Shown piece after piece: positions 29,648 to 38,377 of a stretch of 64,000 nucleotides of DNA. Made by a program: the position numbers and the translations under genes. Each line of letters starts with the position of its first letter. Position 1 is the first letter of the stretch. Below the pieces are notes generated by a model that was given only the letters and a program-made list of their open reading frames with translations, did no database searches and was not told where the DNA came from. The stretch comes from Prochlorococcus sp. AG-363-A03 (lineage in GTDB: Bacteria > Cyanobacteriota > Cyanobacteriia > PCC-6307 > Cyanobiaceae): assembly GCA_003280445.1 (NCBI GenBank), contig QCEW01000001.1, positions 1 to 64,000 on the forward strand. Direction: 5' to 3'.

Positions 29648-29821
29648 ATGACTTATAAAATCATTAGGTATGACAAAGAGTCTGATGATATTACTGAGCA
29701 ATCATTTAATAGCTATGACGAAGCTTACGATTTATTAGAGGAAATATACGCTGATGTTTGTTGTTCTGATGCTGATTATGGGGATCGTCCCTATTATGAA
29801 ATTATTCAGGTAGATGAATGA
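29648..29821 (+). CDS. 57-aa acidic protein
   Basis: MTYKIIRYDKESDDITEQSFNSYDEAYDLLEEIYADVCCSDADYGDRPYYEIIQVDE. Confidence 0.6.
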   Translation: MTYKIIRYDKESDDITEQSFNSYDEAYDLLEEIYADVCCSDADYGDRPYYEIIQVDE

Positions 29822-29958
29822 AAATTATAGATAGTCATAAGCGGCTAATTGCTTGGTATCAAAATAAGCGGGGTCTCAGCGAGTATAGATTGCTTTGGCT
29901 TGTCTTTTTTAAAGATGTCTTCATTGCTTTGAGATTTGAAAGACTAATTTTATATTAG
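29818..29958 (+). CDS. 46-aa protein, overlaps previous stop (ATGA)
   Basis: MKIIDSHKRLIAWYQNKRGLSEYRLLWLVFFKDVFIALRFERLILY. Confidence 0.5.
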   Translation: MKIIDSHKRLIAWYQNKRGLSEYRLLWLVFFKDVFIALRFERLILY

Positions 29959-30159
29959 ATGTTTGATCAAGAAGCTCTGTTAGAATTTTTAAATTCACCT
30001 GAGGGAATTAATAAAATCATTGTTGGAATTATTTTAGTGGGAGCTATTAATGCAATCTTTATAACATATAGTGTTAGGTCTACTTACGGAGACGCGAAAA
30101 AAGAAAGAGAAAAACTAAAAATTCAAAAAGCTAAAATTGATAAATTATCCCCTAAATAG
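29959..30159 (+). CDS. single-TM small protein
   Basis: 66 aa; ATG immediately follows the previous TAG. Confidence 0.55.
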   Translation: MFDQEALLEFLNSPEGINKIIVGIILVGAINAIFITYSVRSTYGDAKKEREKLKIQKAKIDKLSPK

Positions 30160-30170
30160 GAATTGAAAGT

Positions 30171-30383
30171 ATGCCTCTGTTAAAAATATTGACTCAAGCT
30201 TCTAGAGGTAGACGTCTCAATTTTATATGCGTCATGTCTTTTCCAGTAATTGTTTATGCAGCATATGTTTTAATGGATCGCTTTATGCCTTTGTTTATGC
30301 TTGGATTTATAGTTTGGCTATTGTATAATTGGACTGGAAAAGGGGTTTTTGGTGATAAGCCAATTACATTTATAGGGATGTAA
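30171..30383 (+). CDS. small membrane protein
   Basis: 70 aa, two hydrophobic segments. Confidence 0.5.
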   Translation: MPLLKILTQASRGRRLNFICVMSFPVIVYAAYVLMDRFMPLFMLGFIVWLLYNWTGKGVFGDKPITFIGM

Positions 30384-30385
30384 AA

Positions 30386-30550
30386 GTGAAGATAATCTTT
30401 TCTATTGCTATTTTTTGTTGCCTTACTTTCCCTACTGTACGCATAAGTCTTGCCGCTGTACTAGAGGCTACATCTAATTATCTATATGAATCAGCCAAGA
30501 AGGAAAAAACTTTCATTCCTTATTGGCTCAAGAAAGTAAGTAATGACTAA
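30386..30550 (+). CDS. 54-aa small protein (GTG start)
   Basis: MKIIFSIAIFCCLTFPTVRISLAAVLEATSNYLYESAKKEKTFIPYWLKKVSND. Confidence 0.4.
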   Translation: MKIIFSIAIFCCLTFPTVRISLAAVLEATSNYLYESAKKEKTFIPYWLKKVSND

Positions 30551-31012
30551 GTATTCATCATAATGATTCTTACCTTTTGGTAAGTTCAATACCATTCTGC
30601 TTCTTATAAGACTGTTGATAGTCTTTCTTATAGTAATTTCGAACATGCGAAGTTAATCAGTAAATTGCAACTTTCCAGTTCTCCTTTTTCTTTAATATTT
30701 TTGCTTTGAAATAAATTACAGTCAATTTCTATATATTTGCAGTATTCTTGAAGCAATCTTTTTCCTATTCATCTCTTCGCTTGGATTCTTTTTTCCAGTT
30801 TTTACAAGTGTCTTTGATATCTCAATTTCGGGAATCGTGTTTCTGTTTTATCACTTCACTAATTGGCTAGAGGCTAAATCACTTTACAAAATATGGATTT
30901 GAGAAGAATAAATTATCAGCTCAATAATTGGTACATGTGTTTATATCAACTTGTGGATGAGTTGATTTTTAAAACTTAGGTTAAGGTTTTTGAAATCTTT
31001 CAATTAACAATT

Positions 31013-31195
31013 GTGAGCCATAGTCAAGATATTGAAGAATTAATAGCTGATTCTATGACCGGACTTATGATCAGAGCTGAAAAACTTAATGAATCAGATC
31101 AATTAGCTATTAGTGAGGAGTTTAGAGAGTGGTTGAGTGAGGGAGTTAGGCTTGAGGACGTCTTGAAATTAGTGACTGTAAAAAAACAATCCTAA
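31013..31195 (+). CDS. small hypothetical protein
   Basis: 60-aa ORF. Confidence 0.45.
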   Translation: MSHSQDIEELIADSMTGLMIRAEKLNESDQLAISEEFREWLSEGVRLEDVLKLVTVKKQS

Positions 31196-31210
31196 ATTAG
31201 GTGATGAAAT

Positions 31211-31420
31211 TCATGCTGCAATTTTGTCAATATCTAATAATTTGGCGATATCACTATCAATAACATCTCCTTCTTGTTTACGTTCTACGAATTTATCAAA
31301 GTCAATAATATTAAAACTTTTTCGCTTGATTTCTGCATTTTTATTTAAGTAATCGAGTGAGACTAAAAATACAGGAATAACGCAGAATGGAATCACTAAG
31401 ATGTAGAACTCAATAGACAT
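31211..31420 (-). CDS. small single-TM hypothetical protein
   Basis: 69-aa ATG ORF. Confidence 0.45.
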   Translation of the reverse strand: MSIEFYILVIPFCVIPVFLVSLDYLNKNAEIKRKSFNIIDFDKFVERKQEGDVIDSDIAKLLDIDKIAA

Positions 31421-31617
31421 TTTAATTAATAATAATAAATTAAGCTTTACTTAAGTAGTAAATGATTGCAATAGGAGTACGAGTAATTTGCTGCTTTCCT
31501 TATAAGTTCAGTTTTTGGAAATTTAATGACATGTCAAAAATCTATTTCTAGGTGAGTTGAGTTCTCATAAAAAGAACCTACGATTTCTGCTTAGTTGATT
31601 GTTGGTTTCTGACTCTT

Positions 31618-31764
31618 TTAGGCAGCTTTATCTTGCAGCCGACCATACCGATATCTCATTAAGTCTATTACTTGATCCTTTGTACTCCAGTTTTTAATTC
31701 GATCCTTAATGGTCAGTAGCTGTGATTCAGTGAGCTCAAGACGTGCTTTTTCTAGATTTGTCAT
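31618..31764 (-). CDS. 48-aa hypothetical protein
   Basis: MTNLEKARLELTESQLLTIKDRIKNWSTKDQVIDLMRYRYGRLQDKAA. Confidence 0.5.
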   Translation of the reverse strand: MTNLEKARLELTESQLLTIKDRIKNWSTKDQVIDLMRYRYGRLQDKAA

Positions 31765-32021
31765 TTATTTAGATACTCGTGGCAGTGATGATGATGATTT
31801 GCAAGCAGAGCAAACAGCAAAGGGTGACCATGGAGGCTCAAATATTATGATTGGATGAATCAATTTTCACATGTCTGTATAGCTTGTCAATTCCCTTCAT
31901 GAACTAAACAATAACTTAGACGTATCTCCTAGATACTCACTACAGCACCAGAGCTGACATCGTACTCTTCAGACTGAAATGTAATAGGTTTATCTAACTT
32001 TTTGTTTGATTACTATTTATA

Positions 32022-32357
32022 TTATGCAACTTTTGAATCTTCCTTTTCATGTAATTCTTTTTTGACCTTAGAATACTTCCTGCCAATTTTGTATTGTCTA
32101 TGAAATAAATTTAACTGGTTACTGTCATCGTCTGTAGCTTTAGTTTCTATCTCTGCTATTGGTTTAGTCATTTGACTCCATACAAAAAGCATTGCAAGCG
32201 CAGACACAAGTAATGGAAGATATGCTTTGATTAAACTAACGACTACCAGAGTAGTTATGAAGCAAAGAGAAAAGACAGTCCATTTATGTATTTTACTTTT
32301 TTCTACCTTTTTCTTTTTTGATTTTGAAGAGGCAATGATTGGTAGATCAGGAGTCAT
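32022..32357 (-). CDS. hypothetical membrane protein
   Basis: 111-aa ATG ORF with hydrophobic centre. Confidence 0.5.
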   Translation of the reverse strand: MTPDLPIIASSKSKKKKVEKSKIHKWTVFSLCFITTLVVVSLIKAYLPLLVSALAMLFVWSQMTKPIAEIETKATDDDSNQLNLFHRQYKIGRKYSKVKKELHEKEDSKVA

Positions 32358-33075
32358 TCGTTACTGAGTTGTAGGTGTATTGGATTAGAGGATGCAGAAC
32401 TTATATGATCTATCGCAAAAAAATTTATTTTCAAACCAGCTTTATTTGATAGATATTTTTCTATTCGATTTAAATAGCTTACAATTTTTGGACCGTTGTG
32501 ATATCGGAAGTACGGTGTTTGCTAAGGACACAGAGATTCTCTTTAACTAGATGATTTTTAACAAATTCAATCAAGCTTGTAAATGTTTCTGGATGAATTG
32601 CCCATAGACTTTAGTAATTTGCTTATTTTGCGACAGGTTTAATGAGCTAGTGTCTTTTATCTATGTGTTGTTGAAAAGGTTTCTTTAGTTTCTCTAAGTA
32701 ATCGATCTCTGGTTGCTTTTTCAGAGATCAGATGAAGAAGCTGAGTAGAGGACTTTTAAAATGTCTTTTGCTACTTTTATAAAAAAGATAAGCAAATAAA
32801 ATTGAATCTCAATACCATTGTGATTCAAAGAAAATTAGTCTATTCATAGATTAATTCATCTAAAGACAACTTAAAAGTTTCTTAGAGAAGTAACTCAAAT
32901 AAACTAGGGGGGAATCAATATTAATAATTGAAGAAAAATCTAAATTAGCTATTGAAAATAGAAGTAAAAGGATGCGCTTTCTATATCCAACCAATTTGTA
33001 TCTAAAAATTAGATAAATCTATGAAGAAAAATATTGATTGGACTCAGAATATGAGAATGTAATAAATTAACTTAA

Positions 33076-33657
33076 TTATTCAATTTTGCATTTTAGCTCT
33101 GCTAGTGCTTCATTAGGCAGCCCAAGAAAAGTATCTAAGATTTTATGACCAGTTTTCGGGATTGTTGCAATACCTACCAGTTTTGTTGTGCCATTTCTCT
33201 GAAGAACAAGACCTTCTCCTTCATGTATTTTACCTTTTACTTTTCCAGTTTTGAGTAGGGTTTTAACTATCAACTCAGGAAATTGAAGCATAGGTCCAAT
33301 GCTAAAAAGAAATTTGGATTCAAATCTCAATAACACTTCTCCAGAATTCTCATCAATAGTTCCTTCAAGATGATCCATAGACATTTGTATCTTGAAACCT
33401 AGAGGTAATGGGAGAGATAAAAATTTAGTTGTTTTTGAAGTAAGAGGAGGAATTGAAAATGTTTTAGATGAAAACTTAATATGTAGGAGATCGTTTTTCT
33501 GATTTGGTAGTACTGTCGCTTTACCTCCTCCCCCATAAGCATTGTAGGTAAATGGAGGATATTTACCAATTTTTAATCGACATCCCTCTAAACTCTTTAA
33601 ATGCATAGGACTTGAATAACTCGTTGTCTTTATCTTATTAGAAATGACTTTTTTCAT
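33076..33657 (-). CDS. conserved hypothetical protein
   Basis: Intact 193-aa ORF. Confidence 0.7.
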   Translation of the reverse strand: MKKVISNKIKTTSYSSPMHLKSLEGCRLKIGKYPPFTYNAYGGGGKATVLPNQKNDLLHIKFSSKTFSIPPLTSKTTKFLSLPLPLGFKIQMSMDHLEGTIDENSGEVLLRFESKFLFSIGPMLQFPELIVKTLLKTGKVKGKIHEGEGLVLQRNGTTKLVGIATIPKTGHKILDTFLGLPNEALAELKCKIE

Positions 33658-33938
33658 GTAAGTTAATCATAGCTAATATTTTTTATTTATAGAATTTGAA
33701 TAATATCTGGATTAGTTGATAATTAATTTTTTTACACTAATACATCGCATAGATTCGACCAACGTTTTATTTGCTTTGCTTATCTAGAAGCTTAATTGAA
33801 GCTTGGAACTACTCATGAATTATTTTTTATTACCTTAAGCCCAGCACTCAAGACGAAAGTAGAATTTTAAAACATTATGTTCATTTGGTCATCCTGCTTA
33901 AGTTTATGCAACGCATAAATTATAATGATTAATAAATA

Positions 33939-34256
33939 GTGTTATTTATGTCTGACAACTTAACTCCAGATTGGTCCTCAGAATTCGAACACTATAAAAA
34001 ACTTTCTAGAGATGTAGTGACCAATGAAGATATAATCAACTTTTTTAATCAACACCAGAAAGCTTTTTATCTTGACAGCTTTTCTTCAAGTTGGGCCAAA
34101 ATGATGGAGGAATATGAAGTCAAAGAAAGTTTAAGTACAGATCAACTAAATAAACTTGAAGAAATGCAATGGCAAGAAATGCCTGATTCTTTAAAATTAT
34201 TTGCTTATGATTTTTGTATTAAGAATGGATTTTGTTTTACTGGAACATCAAGTTGA
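33939..34256 (+). CDS. hypothetical protein
   Basis: Intact 105-aa ORF. Confidence 0.5.
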   Translation: MLFMSDNLTPDWSSEFEHYKKLSRDVVTNEDIINFFNQHQKAFYLDSFSSSWAKMMEEYEVKESLSTDQLNKLEEMQWQEMPDSLKLFAYDFCIKNGFCFTGTSS

Positions 34257-34369
34257 TCTAGTCATTTATGTAATGTAGTTGGCATATAAATATTTGTCAG
34301 TCTACTAAATATAGAGATTATTTTTTTTATGGGTATTTTTTTTGATTTCCTGTTTAATACCAGTATATA

Positions 34370-34582
34370 TTAGCGCTTAAGATCTCCTTTCCTTTTATCT
34401 TTTAATCTCGCTCGATTGGAAAGCCATGATTTGAAGTTTTCATCCTCTACTTTTTCTCTCCATTCTTTAGATGATATGGGTAGTTTTGTTTTTTTCTTTT
34501 GCTTATTTTTATTAAACGTCAAATATAAATTGAGATAAGCTGCCACTACTAACATACAGAGAAGAATGGTATTGATATGCAT
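34370..34582 (-). CDS. small TM hypothetical protein
   Basis: 70-aa ATG ORF. Confidence 0.4.
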   Translation of the reverse strand: MHINTILLCMLVVAAYLNLYLTFNKNKQKKKTKLPISSKEWREKVEDENFKSWLSNRARLKDKRKGDLKR

Positions 34583-34701
34583 TGTTTAAGATTTTTTTTC
34601 TACATCAAGGATAATCAACTTGATCCAAAAAAGATATGACTTAAAGATGGTTGGATCATTTTCAGAGTCATAAAATTGGTATAAATTTATTTTTACTAAC
34701 T

Positions 34702-35170
34702 CTATGATTTTTTTAAGAGTCCATTGTTCTCGTTTGATTCAGAAAAATCTAAAAGAAGATAATAACGAGTTTTTACTCTAAAAATAAGTTGATCCACCCA
34801 ATAATTTGAACCAGCCTGATCGTAATCCCTTCCTAAACGATTGACATAGAGAGTAGTTACATAGCTTTCATTAGAGACATTTCTCTATAACGCTGCTTGA
34901 ATTGAGCAGAAGCTAAAATGTTGACGCAACTGCTTGTGCATCATCTTTCCCAGAACTGAAATTACCAATCCAATAACGTAATCCGTTTGGATCAGGTAGA
35001 CGTTTAAACGAAGCGTTATATATCCTGAATATTTTCTCAAAGGTATCGAATGATCAAGGAGGTTAAAAAGTCAGATTGGCTTAACTCATCGCTATCGGTA
35101 AATCCAGAGGGAATAATATTAGAACCATGAATTGAATATGAAGATCTTAAATATCGATCACTACTCCGGG
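34702..35170 (-). pseudogene. DUF4214-type C-terminal domain pseudogene, inverted relative to 38378-40165
   Basis: Three-frame reading gives YNASFKRLPDPNGLRYWIGNFSSGKDDAQAVAST / ENVSNESYVTTLYVNRLGRDYDQAGSNYWVDQ...RVKTRYYLLLDFSESNENNGLL, paralogous to the end of the intact gene. Confidence 0.8.
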
Positions 35171-35412
35171 CTACTCCATAGTTTGATTAGTGAAAATACA
35201 AATCAATCCTATTAATATTTAGAAACGGGAGTGATTTATAAGAATTTCGAAAAAACTAATATTTTACTGATTTAAATTATTGGCACTCACTTCTCTGATT
35301 TTTATATATAATTATTTTATCTGAGATTCTTATCAATTAGCTATTAAAAAATTATTTACTAATTTTTTAATAGCTTTTCTTAGATTTTATAAAAGTAATT
35401 GCTTATTTTATT

Positions 35413-35805
35413 ATGTATATAATTAAAAAAGAAGCTTTTATAATTATATTAGTCTTATTGTTGAGTTTTTTCTTCCAGCCATCAATTTCACAAGCGGTTG
35501 AGTTGGATTTAACGTCAGCTCAAAATGCAGTTGGCAAGAGATTCGCAAGTAAATTTTGTGAAGCAAAGGAAAAGGGATTTACCTCAGAATCTTCTAGTGA
35601 GTTTGCATTAAATAATACTTACTTAAAATTTGTAGCTTTTCCTGAAGATGAAAGGTTTGTAGAAGATCTTTGGAAATTTACTATAGAAAGAATTCGAAAA
35701 GATTGTGGTAATTATCTTACTATGGATGAAGAGAGTAATTTAAGAGATTTTTTTGAAGAAGAAGGAGAAATTGCAAGTAATCGCGATTTGTATTTGCCAC
35801 ATTAA
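35413..35805 (+). CDS. secreted hypothetical protein
   Basis: Signal peptide IILVLLLSFFFQPSISQA; stop overlaps next start. Confidence 0.65.
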   Translation: MYIIKKEAFIIILVLLLSFFFQPSISQAVELDLTSAQNAVGKRFASKFCEAKEKGFTSESSSEFALNNTYLKFVAFPEDERFVEDLWKFTIERIRKDCGNYLTMDEESNLRDFFEEEGEIASNRDLYLPH

Positions 35806-36920
35806 TGAAGAACATATATGATTTTGTAGTCATAGGAGCAGGTATATCTGCTTGTACATTTGCATCATCTTTGAACAAAAGATTTTCTGATGCTTCTATA
35901 TTATTGGTTGAACATGGCAGGAAAATTGGAGGGAGAGCAACAACGAGAAAATCAAGAAAAAATAAAATTCTTGAATTTGATCATGGCTTACCATCTATTA
36001 CATTTAGTCAATATATATCACAAGATATAATGACATTAATTTTGCCATTAATAGATTCAAAAAAATTAGAAGATATCTCAAATAAAATTTTATTAATGAA
36101 TAAATTTGGTTTATTAAATAGTTTATCTACTAACGATAAAATCTATAGAAGCCTTCCTTTTATGGCAAATTTTTGCGAATCAATAATTAACCAATCCACT
36201 AACCCAAAGAAAATAAATTTTTTATTTCAATCACTAACTAAATCAATTAAACGTGGAAATAATTTATGGAAGACACAAGTTAACAATGAAGTCTTTATAG
36301 AATCTAAAAATTTGATTTTATCTAGTTCTTTGATGGCACACCCAAGAAGCTTGGAAATTCTGAATACTACATCTTTACCACTTAGGGATGCTTTCATTCC
36401 AGGTCAGGATCAAGTGGTTGATGCTTTATTAAGAGAAACAAGTAAATTAAATTATATTAAGCGAAAAATTTATATTTTACATGTTTCTAACTTGGTATTA
36501 GTTCAAAACTTTAATAATCAATATTTGCAAATTCTCTTTTCAAATGTAATTATAGATAATCTAAATTTCGAAAGAATAATTTTTCAAAGACAATCCGATG
36601 GATCAATTATTATTCTTTTACACTGTTCTTATGTCAATAAGAAACCCGAGATTAATATTGATCATATTATTAAATCGTTAATATTATTATTTATGAACTA
36701 TCAAATATTTCTTGATCTATTTCTACACGCAAAACTTATAGATGAAATGGATTGGAGAGCGTCTCAACCTCTTAATCATTTATTACCTAAAGAATTACAG
36801 TGGTCTTCCATCGGCAAGATTGGTTTTTGTGGTGATTGGTTTGATATGGGTAGTTTTGGGGCCGTAGAGACGGCGATGAATAGTTCAATCAGACTGGCAA
36901 AATTATTGAACTGGAATTGA
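35805..36920 (+). CDS. NAD/FAD-dependent oxidoreductase (renalase/COG3380-like)
   Basis: DFVVIGAGISACTFASSLNKR..LLVEHGRKIGGRATTRKSR; C-terminal FCGDWFDMGSFGAVETAMNSS. Confidence 0.75.
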   Translation: MKNIYDFVVIGAGISACTFASSLNKRFSDASILLVEHGRKIGGRATTRKSRKNKILEFDHGLPSITFSQYISQDIMTLILPLIDSKKLEDISNKILLMNKFGLLNSLSTNDKIYRSLPFMANFCESIINQSTNPKKINFLFQSLTKSIKRGNNLWKTQVNNEVFIESKNLILSSSLMAHPRSLEILNTTSLPLRDAFIPGQDQVVDALLRETSKLNYIKRKIYILHVSNLVLVQNFNNQYLQILFSNVIIDNLNFERIIFQRQSDGSIIILLHCSYVNKKPEINIDHIIKSLILLFMNYQIFLDLFLHAKLIDEMDWRASQPLNHLLPKELQWSSIGKIGFCGDWFDMGSFGAVETAMNSSIRLAKLLNWN

Positions 36921-37043
36921 CTGTTATAAATATGAGAGATAAAAAAAATTATTTTAGATTTATCAAAATTTCAAAGAATATATGTTTTTTGCCTTGCTTT
37001 ATTTATATGTAGTAGATATACATGATTTGTATTTATTTTTATT

Positions 37044-37316
37044 ATGATTACGGTTGTTTTTCTGCTTGCTTTAGGACTGGCTGCCTGGACTTTCTCAACA
37101 TTAATGAGTAAGGGTAAGCATCAAGATGAAATTACTAAAGAGCTAGGAAATATTTTTGAAAGCTTAAAGTTGCTAAGCTCTTCGATTGCTGCGCTTGTAA
37201 AACTTCTTATGAAGGATTCTATTGCTTCTGCTAAGGATGAGGACTTTCAACCTATAAGTTCGAATGTTATTGATCTTTTAAAGGTAGAAAAGAAAGACAA
37301 AGAAGAAGCGGCTTGA
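37044..37316 (+). CDS. small TM hypothetical protein
   Basis: 90-aa ORF with N-terminal TM. Confidence 0.55.
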   Translation: MITVVFLLALGLAAWTFSTLMSKGKHQDEITKELGNIFESLKLLSSSIAALVKLLMKDSIASAKDEDFQPISSNVIDLLKVEKKDKEEAA

Positions 37317-37378
37317 CTATTGGAATAACGTATTTAGCTTTCTCTTGAAAAGGTTTACTTTTTATTTTATTTCAAACC

Positions 37379-37681
37379 TTAGCTTCTTCTAATCCATGAA
37401 GGGGCTCCAGTGAACCATTCGCCAATATCATCTTGATTGGGATTGTATGTTGAATGGGGTTCATTGGAACTTAGATCTAGTCCATCGAGGAGTTCATCTA
37501 TAGGGTTGGAAATAGCTTTATTGCGTTGAATACGTGAGGCTTTTCTAAGCCAACTAGATACATTTTGATTTTTCGTCGCATATTTATTGATATAAATTCT
37601 TTCTTCAAGAGTTACTTGACTTCCCACAGAGAGTCTAGTTAATATTTCTTGTATTCGAAGACGAGAGGATGTCGTTAGCAT
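37379..37681 (-). CDS. hypothetical protein
   Basis: 100-aa ORF, MLTTSSRLRIQEILTRLSVGSQVTLEERIYINKYA. Confidence 0.55.
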   Translation of the reverse strand: MLTTSSRLRIQEILTRLSVGSQVTLEERIYINKYATKNQNVSSWLRKASRIQRNKAISNPIDELLDGLDLSSNEPHSTYNPNQDDIGEWFTGAPSWIRRS

Positions 37682-37759
37682 TTTTGATTATCAATTCTAT
37701 TCTTTCTAGCTTGGAATAAATTAAGTGCAAGTTGAGTTGATGCAACTTTAGAATTTATT

Positions 37760-37840
37760 TTAATTTTCTAGAAATTTTTCTATAGTCTTTTGACGATTTG
37801 CTTTAGCTTGTCTCTTTTCCTTTGATTCCACTCTTGGTCT
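37760..37840 (-). pseudogene. possible ArfB C-terminal tail remnant
   Basis: RPRVESKEKRQAKANRQKTIEKFLEN* resembles the tail KKRVESKKRRGEIKRNRQSKIDY* of 28150-28572; no GGQ domain upstream. Confidence 0.45.
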
Positions 37841-37943
37841 TTATATATGACATTTAATTTAGTTATGAAATTCATTTAACAACTTTTTTGGATTGATTAT
37901 ATTTTCAACACAAATCATTTGATATAAGCTATCTCAAACTTAT

Positions 37944-38306
37944 TCATAATTTATTATGTGAAAATTTTTTTAAAGTCTCCATATCAATAATTTTTAAAGT
38001 ACTTTCTTCTGTTGCTTCAAGATCAATTAAAGGAGCCATTCCGTCATCAAATGCTTCTTTCCATCTCGGAGCACAAAGACACCAATGGTCGCCTTTTTTT
38101 AAGCCAGGAAATCCGATTTGAGGCGTAGAGAGATCATTCCCTTGAGCTTTGCTGTAAGAAAGAAATTGTTCACTCATAACAGCACAAACAGTATGCATCC
38201 CTTGATCAGAGTTGTCTGTTCTGCATGATCCATCTCGATACCATCCAGTCATAGGATTGCAACTACAAGATTTCAGTTCAGTACCTAAAACGTTTTTTTG
38301 CGACAT
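37944..38306 (-). CDS. DUF2237 family protein
   Basis: NVLGTELKSCSCNPMTGWYRDGSCRTDNSDQGMHTVCAVM...GDHWCLCAPRW. Confidence 0.85.
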   Translation of the reverse strand: MSQKNVLGTELKSCSCNPMTGWYRDGSCRTDNSDQGMHTVCAVMSEQFLSYSKAQGNDLSTPQIGFPGLKKGDHWCLCAPRWKEAFDDGMAPLIDLEATEESTLKIIDMETLKKFSHNKL

Positions 38307-38377
38307 GTCTTGTATATTCCTTGTGGTTATAGTATGACTTGTTCTAATTATTTCTCAAATATTCAAGGTAAAAAAAG

